NCBI RefSeq assembly: GCF_000767615.3
Contig: NZ_CP009553.3
Span: 5,022,001 to 5,086,000 of the forward strand
Origin: Pandoraea pnomenusa
Lineage (GTDB): Bacteria; Pseudomonadota; Gammaproteobacteria; Burkholderiales; Burkholderiaceae
Length of the DNA stretch: 64,000 bases
Direction of reading: 5' to 3'
The notes beneath the pieces were generated by a model, which was not told the origin of the DNA, did not search any database, and saw only the letters and a list, made by a program, of their open reading frames with translations. Every line of letters starts with the position of its first letter. The stretch's first letter is position 1. Of the stretch, positions 63,017-64,000 are shown piece after piece. The position numbers and the translations under genes were made by a program.

Positions 63017-64000
63017 TCACTGGGGCAGGATGACGCCAAGCCGCTCCTTGAGCGATTGCGGACGCCCCGTGATGAGCGCCGAGTAATACGTGGTGTTGGA
63101 CAACACGTTCTCGACGTAGGTACGCGTCTCGTTGAACGGAATCGTCTCCGCGAAGATCGCGCCCTCGACCGGACGATCGAGCGTGGAACGCCACGTGCGC
63201 GGGCGTCCCGGTCCGGCGTTGTAGCCGGCCGATGCGAGCACGGCCGAGCCGTCGAACTTGTTGTAGATATCCGAGAGATAGCTCGTGCCCAGCCGGATAT
63301 TGGTGTCGATGTCGTGCATCATGCCCGGCGTGTAATCCATGCCGATCTGGCGGGCCACCATCTTCGCGGTCGCGGGCATGATCTGCATCAGACCGCCGGC
63401 GCCCGCCGACGAGCGTGCATTGATGATGAAGCGCGACTCCTGGCGAATCAGGCCGTAGGCCCACGCCTCATCGAGATCGACGGCAGCGGCCAGCGGCTCG
63501 ACCTTGGCACGGAACGGCATCAGGTAGCGCAACGTGAAATCGTGCTCCACCTTCGTGCGATCGGCCGTGTTGACGGCGCGGTCGAACAACTCGATGTTGT
63601 TGGCGTACTGCGCGGCGGCAAGCAACTGACGGTCGGTCATGTTGCGCAACTCCCAGTTCCACTCGCGATTGCCTTCGAAGCGCAGGCCGAGGTCGTAGAA
63701 CTTGGCGGCGCGGATGAAGCCGGGGTTCGAGCGGTTGGCGTCGATTTCCGCCCTGGTGACGGAAGTGCGCGGCGGCAACGCGGTCTTGTTGCCCAGTTCC
63801 TCGTTCGCCAGTTGACCGTAGAAATTCGGTTGCATGGCGATCTTCTGGAATTGCGCACGTGCGGCGTCGCCCTGGCCGGCTTCGCGCAGCGCTCGGCCGT
63901 ACCAGTAGGTCCACACGCCGTCGTCGCGCAGCGATGCGGGCATGGCCTCGATGCCCGAGCGAACGAGGTTCCAGTCGCCGGCGCGCAGCGCGGCGCGGAT
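63017..64000 (-). CDS. Soluble lytic murein transglycosylase (Slt70-like), 5' end beyond the window
   Basis: The sequence reads into the window edge without a start; upstream codons (IRAALRAGDWNLVRSGIEAM) continue the frame through 64000. The visible 327 residues have the superhelical L-domain end and the SLT catalytic domain: GLIRQESRFIINARSSAGAG with the catalytic Glu, LMQIMPATAKMVARQIGMDY, LGTSYLSDIYNKFDGS and ASAGYNAGPGRPRTW. It cleaves peptidoglycan to 1,6-anhydro-muropeptides in the periplasm. Its stop lies 51 bases from the NDUFA9-like start. Confidence 0.93.
   Translation of the reverse strand: MRAALRAGDWNLVRSGIEAMPASLRDDGVWTYWYGRALREAGQGDAARAQFQKIAMQPNFYGQLANEELGNKTALPPRTSVTRAEIDANRSNPGFIRAAKFYDLGLRFEGNREWNWELRNMTDRQLLAAAQYANNIELFDRAVNTADRTKVEHDFTLRYLMPFRAKVEPLAAAVDLDEAWAYGLIRQESRFIINARSSAGAGGLMQIMPATAKMVARQIGMDYTPGMMHDIDTNIRLGTSYLSDIYNKFDGSAVLASAGYNAGPGRPRTWRSTLDRPVEGAIFAETIPFNETRTYVENVLSNTTYYSALITGRPQSLKERLGVILPQ

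Overview
The window is a high-GC proteobacterial chromosome segment, most consistent with a Burkholderiaceae betaproteobacterium. My best guess is Pandoraea or a close relative; this rests on gene content and order from memory, not on a search. It is densely coded, almost all genes look chromosomal and native, and there is no rRNA, insertion sequence, integrase or CRISPR array. One tRNA gene, tRNA-Val(GAC), is present. The slt-like gene at the right edge is cut by the window end.

Layout. (1) 1-5240: a PhzF-like gene divergent from a pirin gene, then a COG0523 metal-chaperone GTPase divergent from copC-copD, with two strong palindromic operators between them. (2) 5265-7956: a tightly overlapping alkylation-repair operon (ada, a 2-oxoglutarate/Fe(II) oxygenase, alkB) preceded by a duplicated Ada-box-like element. 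(3) 8002-23642: scattered metabolic and regulatory genes. These include a LysR regulator divergent from a FrnE/SDR pair; a Tat-exported phosphoesterase lipoprotein; a MarR regulator divergent from an FAD monooxygenase/DUF2783/MFS set (aromatic-compound type); a NYN-domain protein; tRNA-Val; and a LysR regulator divergent from a GST/PNPOx-like pair. (4) 23700-33702: argG, a TTG-started fusion of a membrane domain to a permuted-papain-like domain, a secreted lipase, a candidate anti-Shine-Dalgarno small RNA, small membrane and lipoprotein genes, and a UvrD-type helicase facing a DUF72 gene across a near-consensus LexA box. (5) 33811-41413: a ClC channel, a compact two-gene cassette of lower apparent GC (PD-(D/E)XK nuclease plus a possible degenerate TOPRIM protein), catalase, cysteine desulfurase and a saccharopine-dehydrogenase-like gene. 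(6) 41414-51284: a ten-kilobase, almost entirely overlapping cluster for a type II secretion / MSHA-pilus-like machine, whose gspF is frameshifted. (7) 51382-64000: conserved housekeeping genes (glmS, glmU, ttcA, folB, a pteridine-reductase-like SDR, a MidA-type methyltransferase, a glutamate-type solute-binding protein, cca, a GST, an NDUFA9-like protein and slt).

Themes. Regulation is unusually readable here: several divergent promoters carry paired inverted repeats spaced close to whole helical turns (3514-3579, 13013-13059, 19381-19436), and DNA-damage control appears twice (Ada box, LexA box). The best candidates for something undescribed are the 35558-36723 nuclease cassette, the CUCCUCC-bearing small RNA at 28248-28309, the membrane/papain-like fusion at 25301, and the non-canonical secretion cluster with its broken gspF.
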